Source: an uncultured Bartonella sp. (GTDB lineage Bacteria > Pseudomonadota > Alphaproteobacteria > Rhizobiales > Rhizobiaceae). Taken from it: a stretch of DNA of 64,000 nucleotides. A model generated the notes under the pieces. It was not told the DNA's origin and did no database searches. It worked only from the letters and a program-made list of their open reading frames with translations. Made by a program: the position numbers and the translations under genes. The stretch lies in NCBI GenBank assembly GCA_946478665.1, contig CAMLCZ010000001.1, positions 434,001 through 498,000 on the forward strand, in the 5' to 3' direction. Numbering within the stretch: position 1 is the first letter of the stretch; every line of letters begins with the position of its first letter. Below, piece by piece: positions 39,604-48,188 of the stretch.

Positions 39604-40062
39604 ATGGCTGATATAATTCGTGTTCAATCGGAAGATTTCAATCAGGCTGATGAAGTCAATAAGCTACATGCCAATAACCCTTCTATAGGTGCAATGGTAA
39701 CGTTTTGTGGCTTTTGCCGCGATGAAGGTGGGCGCCTTTCTGCTCTGGAAATAGAACATTATCCGGGTATGGCAGAAAAACACATTGAGGCGATTGTCGC
39801 AAAGGCCCATCAACGCTGGGATTTGAATGGGGTTGTGGTTATTCACCGTTATGGCAAAATAGTTTCTGGTGACCAGATTGTTCTTGTGATTACCGCCTCA
39901 GGGCATCGTAAATCAGCTTTTGAAGCCGCTAATTTTATTATGGACTATCTAAAAACAGATGCCCCCTTTTGGAAGAAAGAACACCCTGTCAAGGGTGACG
40001 CAAAGGACTGGGTTGCAGCGAAAGAATCAGATGAAAAGACAAAACAACGCTGGTCCGAGTGA
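39604..40062 (+). CDS. moaE: Molybdopterin synthase catalytic subunit MoaE
   Basis: 152-aa large subunit of molybdopterin synthase, which converts cyclic pyranopterin monophosphate to molybdopterin using MoaD thiocarboxylate. Seen: GAMVTFCGFCRDEGG, LEIEHYPGMAEKHI, VVIHRYGKIVSGDQIVLV, FIMDYLKTDAPFWKKE with the active-site lysines. The ATG at 39604 has AGGTGG about 9 nt upstream within the moaD end; a TTG nine bases earlier is less likely. Confidence 0.97.
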   Translation: MADIIRVQSEDFNQADEVNKLHANNPSIGAMVTFCGFCRDEGGRLSALEIEHYPGMAEKHIEAIVAKAHQRWDLNGVVVIHRYGKIVSGDQIVLVITASGHRKSAFEAANFIMDYLKTDAPFWKKEHPVKGDAKDWVAAKESDEKTKQRWSE

Positions 40063-40309
40063 TATTGGTGGCCTTGACTGAGATGGTATCGGTTGCGCGT
40101 GACTAAAGAAATTTTTCTTGGAAATGATGAAATTATAATTTTTTTTATTTTTTATTCTTATTTGAAACTATTCTACCCTGCCTTAATTTCTCCAGAAATT
40201 AGGCAATAATTAGAGTGATCTACTATTTTAACTGTCATGACAGAGGGAATTCCGGTGCATACAGTTGATTGATAGGGATAATCTAGGATTATTGAAGGTA
40301 TATATACCG

Positions 40310-41158
40310 ATGAAATTTCGTAAACTTACTGCTTTTACAATTGGCGCTTCTGCCTTGTCTTTATTGGCAGTCTTGTCGGTTCCAGCTTTTATTGTCAACA
40401 CAACAGCGCCTGCATTTAGCGCAAGCGACAAAATAACGATTAAAGGCAACGTCAATTATCTGCAACGTATGGCGCTTCCGCCACACGCATATCTTGTGGT
40501 GCAGCTTGTTGATGTTACTAAGGCCGATGGACCATTTCCAGTTGTTGCAGAAATGTCGGCGGAAGCGTCTGGTGCAGTTCCTATCAATTTTGACTTACCT
40601 GTAAGAAATAACACTCTTAAAACAAATCATAAATATGCATTACAAGCACGTATTTCCGTTGGTGATGTATTATGGTTCGTCAGTGATAAAAGAACCCCAA
40701 TTAACGTCGCCCATAAAAATACACGCTATGAAATTATCCTTGGCACGGTTAGCCAATCGGCTGCAACCAAAGAGGTACCGATGGTTATCATAGGAAAAGA
40801 ATGGCACGTTGAAGATATCTTCAATAAAGGCGTCATTGACAATTCCCGAATGACGATAACCATTGAAGCAAATAACGATAAAAAAGAACCAACTCCGTTA
40901 CCAAAGCTACGCGTTACTGGAAGCGGTGGATGTAACCGTTATTCAACATCTGTCGTTATTGATGAGCAACAAAAAACAATAGATTTTGCCCCTCCAGCAA
41001 TGACTTTTATGGCTTGTGCGGAAGCACTCTCCCAGCAGGAAAACCGTTTTATTGAAATGCTGGAAAAAACCAAAAGTTACAACTTTGATGATGTGGGACG
41101 TTTAATCCTAAAAGACAGCGACGGCAATTATATCGCACGTCTAACGCCTGATTTATAA
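40310..41158 (+). CDS. YbaY-like plus META-domain exported protein
   Basis: 282-aa exported protein with two domains. A Sec signal (residues 1-36, ending AFSA) precedes a YbaY-type beta domain at about 38-135 (ITIKGNVNYLQRMALPPHAYLVVQL). The C-terminal META/HslJ-like domain spans about 150-278, with KEWHVEDIF, the hallmark GSGGCNRYSTSV and MTFMACAEAL, and ENRFIEMLEKTKSYN. No lipobox is seen, unlike many YbaY and HslJ proteins. META proteins are linked to envelope stress and resistance to toxic compounds; the role here is unknown. The start ATG 40310 has GAAGG upstream. Confidence 0.88.
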   Translation: MKFRKLTAFTIGASALSLLAVLSVPAFIVNTTAPAFSASDKITIKGNVNYLQRMALPPHAYLVVQLVDVTKADGPFPVVAEMSAEASGAVPINFDLPVRNNTLKTNHKYALQARISVGDVLWFVSDKRTPINVAHKNTRYEIILGTVSQSAATKEVPMVIIGKEWHVEDIFNKGVIDNSRMTITIEANNDKKEPTPLPKLRVTGSGGCNRYSTSVVIDEQQKTIDFAPPAMTFMACAEALSQQENRFIEMLEKTKSYNFDDVGRLILKDSDGNYIARLTPDL

Positions 41159-41220
41159 TCACTATAAGTGCTGAACGAATTGTCAGTTTAAGTCACTAAT
41201 CAAAATAAAAATATCTCATA

Positions 41221-41249
41221 AAAAAGCCCAGCGAATAGCTGGGCTTTTT
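41221..41249. terminator. Bidirectional terminator
   Basis: Perfect 12-bp stem (41221-41232 with 41238-41249) with loop GAATA; the GC core GCCCAGC/GCTGGGC is flanked by A5 and T5 runs, so it works in both directions. It serves the rightward YbaY-META gene and the leftward ndk gene, which converge here. Confidence 0.92.
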
Positions 41250-41267
41250 ATTTTATTAAAAAATCAA

Positions 41268-41690
41268 TTATCCAACGATTTCTGTGCCAGAAAACCAGTA
41301 AGCAATTTCTTCTTTTGCGGTTTCTGGAGAATCTGAACCGTGAACTGAATTTTCACCAATTGACAATGCATGTGTTTTACGGATCGTACCTTCAGCAGCA
41401 TCGGCAGGGTTGGTAGCGCCCATGATTTCACGGTTTTTTGCAATAGCATTTTCACCTTCAAGAACCTGAACAATTGTTGGTCCTGAAGACATGAATTCTG
41501 TCAATTCACCGAAGAAAGGACGGTCTTTATGAACAGCATAGAAGCCTTGTGCTTCACGCAAGCTCATCCATACGCGTTTTGAAGCAACAACGCGCAATCC
41601 AGCGTCTTCCAACATTTTTGTGATAGCGCCAGTTAGGTTACGACGTGTTGCATCGGGTTTAATCATAGAAAAAGTACGTTCTACGGCCAT
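41268..41690 (-). CDS. ndk: Nucleoside diphosphate kinase
   Basis: 140-aa enzyme that equalises nucleoside di- and triphosphates through a phospho-histidine. Typical: [19 protein letters not shown] at the start, [19 protein letters not shown], and the active-site His in [20 protein letters not shown]. Normal length. It is monocistronic, divergent from the ABC-F gene, and ends at a bidirectional terminator. Confidence 0.99.
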   Translation of the reverse strand: MAVERTFSMIKPDATRRNLTGAITKMLEDAGLRVVASKRVWMSLREAQGFYAVHKDRPFFGELTEFMSSGPTIVQVLEGENAIAKNREIMGATNPADAAEGTIRKTHALSIGENSVHGSDSPETAKEEIAYWFSGTEIVG

Positions 41691-41886
41691 TTTTTTACCT
41701 TATATCTAAAATTATTGTTGCGCCTCTATAAACGGATAACACCGTTTTGCCAAGTGGAACTCTGTTCACATCAATTCCCATTTTTATGCAATTTCATAAC
41801 CTTTCGTTGCTCAGCTTATTAATTTTGCCGCCTTTAAGACACACTGCGAAATACATCGGATAAAAATTGTAATTTTTCTTGCACTT

Positions 41887-41908
41887 CATGCAAAAGCCAT
41901 GCAAAAGC
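41887..41908. repeat. 11-bp tandem duplication before the ABC-F start
   Basis: CATGCAAAAGC occurs twice in direct succession (41887-41897, 41898-41908), just before the likely ABC-F start codon. Each copy supplies an ATG (41888 and 41899); only that at 41899 is in frame with the ABC-F protein. It looks like recent slippage in the leader. Confidence 0.75.
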
Positions 41909-41916
41909 CAATGACT

Positions 41917-43806
41917 ATGCTTATTCTGAATGATATCACTGTCCGCATAGCTGGACGACTCCTTATAGACCATTCTAGTGTTACATTGCCTTCAGGTTCA
42001 AAAACTGGATTTGTTGGCCATAATGGAACAGGTAAATCAACTTTGTTCCGCGTTATTACTGGCGATTTGGCACCTGAAACAGGTGAAGTGATTATTCCTA
42101 AAGATACACGTATCGGCCAAGTTGCCCAAGAGGCTCCCGGCACAGAAGAATCATTGCTAGAAATCGTCTTGGCGGCCGATAAAGAACGTGTGCAATTGTT
42201 GCAAGAAGCTGAAACCGCTACAGATCCAATGAGAATTGCAGCAATTCACGCGAGATTGACCGATATTGGCGCCCATTCAGCAGAAGCGCGGGCGGGAAGC
42301 ATTCTATCAGGACTTGGGTTTAATTCAGAAGCGCAAAAGCGCCCTGCCTCGTCTTTCTCAGGCGGCTGGCGTATGCGTGTTGCTTTGGCTGCAGTCCTTT
42401 TTGCTGAGCCAGATTTACTTTTACTTGATGAACCTACCAACTATCTTGATTTGGAAGGTACGTTATGGCTCATTGAATATGTTCGCCGCTATCCACACAC
42501 TGTTATCATTATTAGCCATGATAGAGAATTGTTGAACAGCGCAACAAATTCGATCATGCATCTTGAAAACAAGAAGTTGACATTTTGGCGCGGCAATTAT
42601 GACCAGTTTGAACGCCAACATGCCGAAACGGTAGAGTTGCAGCAAAAAATGGCTGCCAAGCAAGAAGCACATCGCAAGCATATGGAAGATTTTGTTGCCC
42701 GCTTCCGAGCAAAAGCATCTAAAGCACGGCAGGCACAATCACGACTGAAAGCATTGGAAAGATTAAAACCTATTGCTGTTTGGCAAGATGAGCATGTTCA
42801 ACCATTTTCGTTTCCGCAAGCAGAAAAGATAGCAGCTTCTCCAATCATAGCACTGTCTAAGGTAGAAGTGGGTTATGAACCTGGTAAGCCTATTCTAAAA
42901 GGGTTGGATCTTAGAATTGATAATGATGACCGCATTGCCCTTTTAGGTGCCAATGGTAACGGTAAATCGACACTTGCCAAATTGCTTTCAGGCCGCTTAA
43001 AGCCTGAAAGTGGCACAATGACCCTATCGCCTAACCTGAAGGTTGCTTTTTTTGCGCAACATCAAATGGATGATCTTTTTCCTGAAGAAAATCCGATTGA
43101 GCATGTTCGACGTTTGATGCCAAAACAGCCAGAGGCAAAAATACGGGCAGCAGTTGCACGCATGGGTCTTTCAACTGAAAAAATGATGACCAAAGCAAAA
43201 GAACTATCTGGTGGTGAAAAAGCCAGACTTTTGATGGGGCTAGCGACATTTGATGGCCCCAATTTGCTCATTCTGGACGAACCGACAAACCACCTTGATA
43301 TTGACAGCCGCGAACAACTTGTTCTGGCACTCAATGATTTTGAAGGTGCTGTCATTCTTATTGCGCATGACCGCCATTTGATTGAAGCGACAATGGAACG
43401 CCTATGGTTGGTAAAAGACGGCACTGTAAAACCCTATGACGGCGATATGGATGACTATAGAAATGATATTCTAGGTATTTCCAAGCCAAAAGAAGTTAAA
43501 CAGGCACAGAAAGATAACTCACCAACTAAATCGAAAAACGATCAACGTAAAGCAAGTGCAGAAAAACGCGCCGAACTCGCCCCACTTCGTAAACAAATAC
43601 AGGAGCAGGAAGCATTGATGGAGCGTCTGCAAAAGCTGATTGCTCGTCTTGATGAAACATTGGCGGATCCAGAGCTTTATACGAAATCGCCTGATAAGGC
43701 TGCTGAAAAAGCAAAAGAACGTGCTGATGCTGTCAGTAGATTAGATGATGCAGAAAGTCGTTGGCTAAAATTGAGTGACGAGTACGACATCGCAATTAAC
43801 AAATAA
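41917..43806 (+). CDS. ABC-F family ATPase
   Basis: 629-aa cytoplasmic protein with two ABC ATPase domains and no membrane part. First domain: Walker A GHNGTGKST, signature FSGGWRMRV, Walker B LLLLDEPTNYLD. A charged linker helix pair follows (about residues 230-275). Second domain: GANGNGKST, LSGGEKARLLMGLA, LLILDEPTNHLD. The C-terminal 100 residues are a Lys/Glu/Ala-rich coiled coil. ABC-F proteins act on ribosomes; the closest E. coli types are YheS and Uup, but I cannot choose. The ATG at 41917 (MLILNDITVRIAGRLL) fits relatives; in-frame ATGs at 41899 and 41911 are possible, and none has a clear ribosome site. Confidence 0.94.
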   Translation: MLILNDITVRIAGRLLIDHSSVTLPSGSKTGFVGHNGTGKSTLFRVITGDLAPETGEVIIPKDTRIGQVAQEAPGTEESLLEIVLAADKERVQLLQEAETATDPMRIAAIHARLTDIGAHSAEARAGSILSGLGFNSEAQKRPASSFSGGWRMRVALAAVLFAEPDLLLLDEPTNYLDLEGTLWLIEYVRRYPHTVIIISHDRELLNSATNSIMHLENKKLTFWRGNYDQFERQHAETVELQQKMAAKQEAHRKHMEDFVARFRAKASKARQAQSRLKALERLKPIAVWQDEHVQPFSFPQAEKIAASPIIALSKVEVGYEPGKPILKGLDLRIDNDDRIALLGANGNGKSTLAKLLSGRLKPESGTMTLSPNLKVAFFAQHQMDDLFPEENPIEHVRRLMPKQPEAKIRAAVARMGLSTEKMMTKAKELSGGEKARLLMGLATFDGPNLLILDEPTNHLDIDSREQLVLALNDFEGAVILIAHDRHLIEATMERLWLVKDGTVKPYDGDMDDYRNDILGISKPKEVKQAQKDNSPTKSKNDQRKASAEKRAELAPLRKQIQEQEALMERLQKLIARLDETLADPELYTKSPDKAAEKAKERADAVSRLDDAESRWLKLSDEYDIAINK

Positions 43807-43834
43807 CAAAATACAAAAATAACGAGATAAAAAG

Positions 43835-43858
43835 AAATATCTATAATTATAGATATTT
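43835..43858. repeat. 24-bp perfect palindrome
   Basis: Perfect self-complementary sequence centred between 43846 and 43847, made almost only of A and T (arms AAATATCTATAA and mirror). It lies 29 nt past the ABC-F stop and 306 nt before the MHS start. It could be a weak AT terminator (TTTTA follows) or a dimeric regulator site. Confidence 0.6.
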
Positions 43859-44084
43859 TACAAAACAAAATATCACATAAAAACAATGAAATTCATTACA
43901 AACGTATAGCTTTGTTTTAAAATATTTTGCTATTTATTTTATTTTTTTAAAATTTTTACAGTAAAAATCATTATTGATTGAGTATTCATTGTTCAAAAAT
44001 ATAATTTTTCCTCAAATATAGAAAACAAAAATAGCTCGTGGCTAGCAATAATGAGACCTCATTTGACCATAAAGGTGACTCGAC

Positions 44085-44105
44085 ATGAATAAGAAATTTT
44101 TATAA
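44085..44105 (+). other. Possible 6-codon leader ORF (MNKKFL)
   Basis: ATG AAT AAG AAA TTT TTA TAA, preceded by AAGGTGA with ideal spacing. It ends 58 nt before the MHS transporter ATG. A real ribosome site in front of so short a frame suggests a leader peptide or a remnant, but chance is quite possible. Confidence 0.3.
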
Positions 44106-44163
44106 TAGATCAAAACCTATTTTGTAATAACATTTCTTTTAAGTGTGGGGAGGCTTTATATTC

Positions 44164-45453
44164 ATGTCGACCAGTTCGGTAAATCATGAAGGCCAAGCAA
44201 AAAATTCTGTTTGGCAAATATTATTGGCCAGCTTGATCGGGACAACGATTGAATTTTTTGATTTTTACGTGTTTGCGACTGCTGCAGCCTTATTGTTTCC
44301 AGTGTTGTTTTTTCCGAAAGGCAACCCGACTGTTGCTCTATTGAGTTCATTTGCCATTTTTTCTGCAGCCTTTTTTGCACGTCCTTTGGGGTCTATCATT
44401 TTCGGCCATTACGGCGATAAGGTAGGACGGAAGGTAACACTTGTTGCTGCCCTATTAACAATGGGTGTATCGACAGTGCTTATTGGCTTCCTTCCAACCT
44501 ATGAAACAATTGGCTGGTTAGCACCATTGCTGCTCACATTATGTCGTTTTGGCCAAGGTTTAGGCCTCGGCGGTGAATGGGGTGGTGCGGTTTTATTGGC
44601 AACGGAAAATGCGCCAAAAGAAAAACGCGGCTGGTATGCAATGTTTCCGCAATTGGGTGCGCCAATTGGCCTTATTCTATCAGCTGGCACATTCTGGTTG
44701 ATGTGGAATTTTCTTGATGAAAGCCAACGTTATTCATGGGGATGGCGTATTCCATTTATTGCATCGATAGTGCTTATTGTTATTGGTCTTTGGGTTAGAT
44801 TATCAATTAGCGAAACTCCGGAATTCAAGCAGGCGATTGAGCGGGAAGAACGGGTAAAAGTGCCAATGATCGATGTTTTTACAAAATATTCCCGCACATT
44901 GTTTTTAGGCACATTTGCCGGCATGACAACGTTCGTATTGTTCTATTTGGTCACAGCCTATCTGCTTTCCTATTCATCACACCATCTAAAATTGTCTTTT
45001 GGCGAAGCTCTGGAAGTACAAATGATCGGTGCCGTTGCATTTGGTATTCTTATTCCATTTGCTGGAAAAATTTCTGATTATATCGGGCGTCGTAAATTGA
45101 TGATTTTAGTCACTATCTTCATTGGTTTATTTTCCTTTGTCGTACCATATCTGTTGGATGGCGGCGTTTGGGGTGTTTTTGGATTATCAATCCTTGGATT
45201 AGGCTTAATGGGATTAACCTATGGCCCAATAGGTGCGGCACTGGCTTCCCCATTTCCAACAGCTATCCGTTATAGCGGTGCATCAATGACGTTCAACCTA
45301 GCTGGTATCGTTGGTGCTTCATTTGCGCCTTACATTGCTGAAACTCTGGTGCAGAATTTCGGCGTAAAATATATCGGTTACTATCTGTTGGCATCTTCAT
45401 TCATCTCTTTGCTATGTTATGTCGGTTTTACGGACAAAGAGATTTCTGGCTAA
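44164..45453 (+). CDS. MFS transporter, metabolite:H+ symporter (MHS) family
   Basis: 429-aa inner-membrane transporter with twelve predicted helices. MHS hallmarks: SLIGTTIEFFDFYVFATAAA at the first helix, RPLGSIIFGHYGDKVGRKV after helix 2, and GLGLGGEWGGAVLLATENAP in helix 4-5. Relatives carry proline/betaine, shikimate, citrate or ketoglutarate; the substrate cannot be told. The ATG at 44164 has a strong GGGGAGG site 10 nt upstream; an upstream GTG precedes that site and is rejected. A hairpin follows. Confidence 0.94.
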   Translation: MSTSSVNHEGQAKNSVWQILLASLIGTTIEFFDFYVFATAAALLFPVLFFPKGNPTVALLSSFAIFSAAFFARPLGSIIFGHYGDKVGRKVTLVAALLTMGVSTVLIGFLPTYETIGWLAPLLLTLCRFGQGLGLGGEWGGAVLLATENAPKEKRGWYAMFPQLGAPIGLILSAGTFWLMWNFLDESQRYSWGWRIPFIASIVLIVIGLWVRLSISETPEFKQAIEREERVKVPMIDVFTKYSRTLFLGTFAGMTTFVLFYLVTAYLLSYSSHHLKLSFGEALEVQMIGAVAFGILIPFAGKISDYIGRRKLMILVTIFIGLFSFVVPYLLDGGVWGVFGLSILGLGLMGLTYGPIGAALASPFPTAIRYSGASMTFNLAGIVGASFAPYIAETLVQNFGVKYIGYYLLASSFISLLCYVGFTDKEISG

Positions 45454-45469
45454 TTATTCTCTGTTCGAG

Positions 45470-45730
45470 TTAGAAAAATAAATACAATATTATTAAAGCT
45501 GGCGGCAATAATGCCGCCAGTCTTGCTTTGACTGATAGTGGTTTGGGCATTGAATACCAAATGCAACCTGCAAATATTGCACACGTCACAACAAATATGA
45601 CATCTGCAGCATAAGCAATATTTGTAACCTGCAAAGTTTGTGACAAAATATTTGTCGTTCCTAGCCATGTAGACGTAAGGAATGCTAAGACAACAGCCCA
45701 TAAAAGAGTAATTATACGATCATAAATCAT
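45470..45730 (-). CDS. Small hydrophobic membrane protein (unknown)
   Basis: 86-aa protein, nearly all hydrophobic, with about three transmembrane segments (TLLWAVVLAFLTSTWLG, ADVIFVVTCAIFAGCIW, LLPPALIILYLFF). I do not recognise the family. It overlaps the preceding 59-aa gene by 11 nt and so appears to be the last gene of the pepA-holC run. A hairpin for the convergent MHS gene lies inside its 3' end. Confidence 0.6.
   Translation of the reverse strand: MIYDRIITLLWAVVLAFLTSTWLGTTNILSQTLQVTNIAYAADVIFVVTCAIFAGCIWYSMPKPLSVKARLAALLPPALIILYLFF
45499..45520 (+). terminator. Hairpin after the MHS transporter gene
   Basis: Perfect 9-bp GC-rich stem CTGGCGGCA / TGCCGCCAG with a 4-nt loop, 45 nt past the MHS stop. 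The plus-strand tail (TCTTGCTTTG) is only moderately T-rich. It lies inside the convergent 86-codon frame. Confidence 0.6.
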
Positions 45731-45899
45731 CGTTTCTATTTTTATTCCGCTGAAAGGTACGCCACATCGTAAAAGCTCCCAAAGCTATAATGACGATAAA
45801 TACCCAGCGTCCGCCGCCTGAGCCATCAGCAATAAATTTCTCAGGGTAAATTAAGCCGAAAATACCAATAAAAATCAATATAATTGGGGTTATTCGCAT
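45720..45899 (-). CDS. Small two-helix membrane protein (unknown)
   Basis: 59-aa protein with two hydrophobic helices (ITPIILIFIGIFGLIYP and WVFIVIIALGAFTMW) around a short GSGGG loop and a basic C-terminus (RNKNRND). The ATG at 45899 overlaps the holC stop by one base (TAATG), good evidence of coupled translation. An upstream in-frame TTG at 45917 is less likely. Family not recognised. Confidence 0.62.
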   Translation of the reverse strand: MRITPIILIFIGIFGLIYPEKFIADGSGGGRWVFIVIIALGAFTMWRTFQRNKNRNDDL

Positions 45900-46348
45900 T
45901 AGGCTTTTTTCTCCCAACGGCGATCTTCTGTCTGTTGCCAGTAAGTCAATTTATGATCCTGTGCTTTGTAAGCTTTCCACTGCTCACGTGTTTGGGATAA
46001 TAATTCTGCATCATGTCCATCAAACATAACAACCAAACGGTCATATTTATCCGCATCAAGGCAATTGGCTCCCTCAACCAAAAATCTAACTTGAGCCTGA
46101 TTGGGATTTTCATTACCTGTGGTTAAATAAACTGGTTGCAGATCGGCATATGGCTCTCTTTCTGTCCCATGCCCGATAAATGAATCATCGGAATAGACCC
46201 ACAAATGCGCGTCCATTGCATCGCGCCGCTCTTCACTCATAAATTGTATAACAACTTTCCAATCGCGAGCAAGCGAACGCTCAATGAGGCCAGGCAAAGC
46301 CTCATCAAGCGTTGATTGAGTTAAATGATAAAATAAGATTTCCGCCAA
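45899..46348 (-). CDS. holC: DNA polymerase III chi subunit HolC (TTG start)
   Basis: 149-aa clamp-loader accessory subunit linking the polymerase to SSB. The N-terminus AEILFYHLTQSTLDEALPGL and the blocks RDAMDAHLWVYSDDSFIGHG and LVVMFDGHDAELL match alphaproteobacterial HolC. The proposed start is TTG at 46348: it gives the expected MAEILFYHLT, lies one base after the pepA stop, and has GAGG 6 nt upstream. A GTG at 46369 would overlap pepA and put that site inside the gene. It follows pepA, a common order. Confidence 0.92.
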   Translation of the reverse strand: MAEILFYHLTQSTLDEALPGLIERSLARDWKVVIQFMSEERRDAMDAHLWVYSDDSFIGHGTEREPYADLQPVYLTTGNENPNQAQVRFLVEGANCLDADKYDRLVVMFDGHDAELLSQTREQWKAYKAQDHKLTYWQQTEDRRWEKKA

Positions 46349-46349
46349 A

Positions 46350-47837
46350 TTATGCCTCGTAGTAATCACGAATTAGTCGATCCAACAACCGCACACCAAA
46401 GCCAGCACCCCAAGACCGGTTATATTCGTTTTCAGGTGAGTTCATTGCCGTTCCTGCAATATCAAGATGAGCCCAAGAAACATCACCAACAAAGCGCTTC
46501 AAAAACTGTGCCGCGGTAATTGAACCTGCTAACCGACCACAGCTATTGCGCATATCGGCCACTTTCGAATCCACAATCTTGTCATAAGTATCATTGAGTG
46601 GCATGCGCCAAACTTTTTCTCCAGTTTTTTGTCCGGTTTCAAAAAGCTGTTCTGCCAATGTGTCATCATTGCTGAACAATCCGGCGTGATCTGAACCTAA
46701 TGCAACCATAATAGCACCGGTCAAAGTTGCCAAATTTATCATAATTTTTGGAGCAAAGTTTTCTTTTGTATACCAAAGGGCGTCCGCTAATACCAACCGT
46801 CCTTCCGCATCGGTATTGATGACCTCAATTGTTTGTCCTGACATGGACGTGACAACATCCCCTGGCCGTTGTGCATTTCCATCTGGCATATTTTCAACGA
46901 TCCCGATGACACCAACAACATTCACCTTAGCTTTTCTTAAGCTCAATGATTTCATGAGGCCAACAACAGCGGCAGCACCGCCCATATCGCCCTTCATATC
47001 TTCCATACCGGCACCTGGCTTCAAAGAGATACCACCCGAATCAAAAACAACACCTTTACCCACAAACGCTAATGGAGACTCTTTCGATTTTCCGCCTTGC
47101 CATTGCATAACAGCCAAATAAGGAGGCAGTTTGGAACCACGCGCAACCCCAAGCAAAGCCCCCATACCAAGTTTCTTCATCTCTTTTTCTTCGATAATGT
47201 CGACCTTGACACCAAATTCTGTAAGCTTTTTTACCTGTTCAACAAGCTCGTCTGTCCCTAGAATATTGGCCGGTTCATTAACAAGATTGCGAGCCAATAT
47301 TACCGCATCACTTAAGTTATTCGACCGCTCAATCAATGCTTTACCAGCATCGGAATTTTCTAAAAGAATCGTTATCTTTGGTGATTTTATTTTCGTTTCA
47401 GATTGCGATTGCGTTGTTTTATAGCGATCGAATTTATAGTCACGTAGACGTAATCCCGCGACAAAATCCACAATATTATCTTCTTGTAATTTTTCGCCTG
47501 CAATTGTCAGGCAAATATTGGCTTGCTGTGCCTCACCTATTGCACCACGTGCTGCGCCGCCAAGTTTTACCCAATCGTCTTTATCAAGCTTGGCACTATC
47601 CCCAATGCCCAAAACAATTAAACGGTCAAACCCCTTTTGCCCATCGCAAACCTCATCGACATAGTCGCACTTTTTGCCATCAAATTTGCGAACAGAAACA
47701 ATCCGCTCAATCAGCGCTTTTCCGACGATTTTTTCTGCTTCGAATGCAACATGCCCTTTATGATCCAATAGAACGACAAACACGCCCTTTTTAGGTGCCG
47801 AAATTGCACCGCTTTCAATAGTAATTGTCTTTGACAT
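46350..47837 (-). CDS. pepA: Leucyl aminopeptidase (cytosol aminopeptidase)
   Basis: 495-aa M17 metallopeptidase removing N-terminal residues; forms a hexamer and in E. coli PepA also binds DNA. The C-terminal catalytic domain is intact: VGKGVVFDSGGISLKPG, MKGDMGGAAAVVG, NTDAEGRLVLADAL, and SWAHLDIAGTAM. The start chosen is ATG 47837 (MSKTITIESGAIS), with GCAGGAAT upstream; an in-frame codon 67 residues earlier would add an unrelated basic segment lying in the divergent promoter region. Confidence 0.97.
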   Translation of the reverse strand: MSKTITIESGAISAPKKGVFVVLLDHKGHVAFEAEKIVGKALIERIVSVRKFDGKKCDYVDEVCDGQKGFDRLIVLGIGDSAKLDKDDWVKLGGAARGAIGEAQQANICLTIAGEKLQEDNIVDFVAGLRLRDYKFDRYKTTQSQSETKIKSPKITILLENSDAGKALIERSNNLSDAVILARNLVNEPANILGTDELVEQVKKLTEFGVKVDIIEEKEMKKLGMGALLGVARGSKLPPYLAVMQWQGGKSKESPLAFVGKGVVFDSGGISLKPGAGMEDMKGDMGGAAAVVGLMKSLSLRKAKVNVVGVIGIVENMPDGNAQRPGDVVTSMSGQTIEVINTDAEGRLVLADALWYTKENFAPKIMINLATLTGAIMVALGSDHAGLFSNDDTLAEQLFETGQKTGEKVWRMPLNDTYDKIVDSKVADMRNSCGRLAGSITAAQFLKRFVGDVSWAHLDIAGTAMNSPENEYNRSWGAGFGVRLLDRLIRDYYEA

Positions 47838-48188
47838 AATAAAATATTCCTGCCTTCTAATAACAAATTCTAGCGATGCGCCGTGTTTTTTTTCGAAAAA
47901 GCAATCATGCACAAAACGCTTTGGTATAATGAGCACTGTTTTTAAGTTCTTCAAGTTTAACCGTGCTTTTTTTACCACTTTTATAAATTGATGTGTCCTT
48001 CGACTTGAAACATGACACTGATTTGTGGCAAAAGGCACTCGTTAGTGTTTTGTTAACTAATTTCATTCGTCTCTTGTTAGTTTTGGCATGATAGCTCAAC
48101 AGAGACCGTTTGAGATGGGTATTTGGTATAGTATACAATACTGTATTTGATTTGTTTTGAAACTTGTATGAGGATGTGAACTCTATCT
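47838..48188. other. Divergent promoter region between pepA and lptF
   Basis: 351 noncoding bases between two divergent operons (leftward pepA-holC, rightward lptF onward). It must hold both promoters. The lptF side has GAGGATG before the ATG. No hairpin or repeat stands out. Confidence 0.5.

Larger units (their letters stand above)
43807..44163. other. Very AT-rich gap upstream of the MHS transporter
   Basis: 357 bases, the most AT-rich part of the window. It holds a 24-bp perfect palindrome at 43835-43858, a small inverted repeat AATGAG-AC-CTCATT at 44049-44062, and a 6-codon mini-ORF at 44085-44105, each noted separately. The transporter promoter should be here. Confidence 0.55.

Noticed and set aside
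41917-43806. ABC drug exporter or acquired antibiotic-resistance protein
   Set aside because: No membrane domain is present; it is a generic chromosomal ABC-F protein, and resistance-type ABC-F specificity cannot be read from sequence.
47336-47794. 152-codon rightward open frame
   Set aside because: Antisense to pepA; His/Gln/Arg-rich shadow translation.
47838-48038. N-terminal extension of PepA by 67 residues
   Set aside because: The extension is unlike PepA and lies in a divergent promoter region; the internal ATG at 47837 has a good ribosome site and a normal N-terminus.
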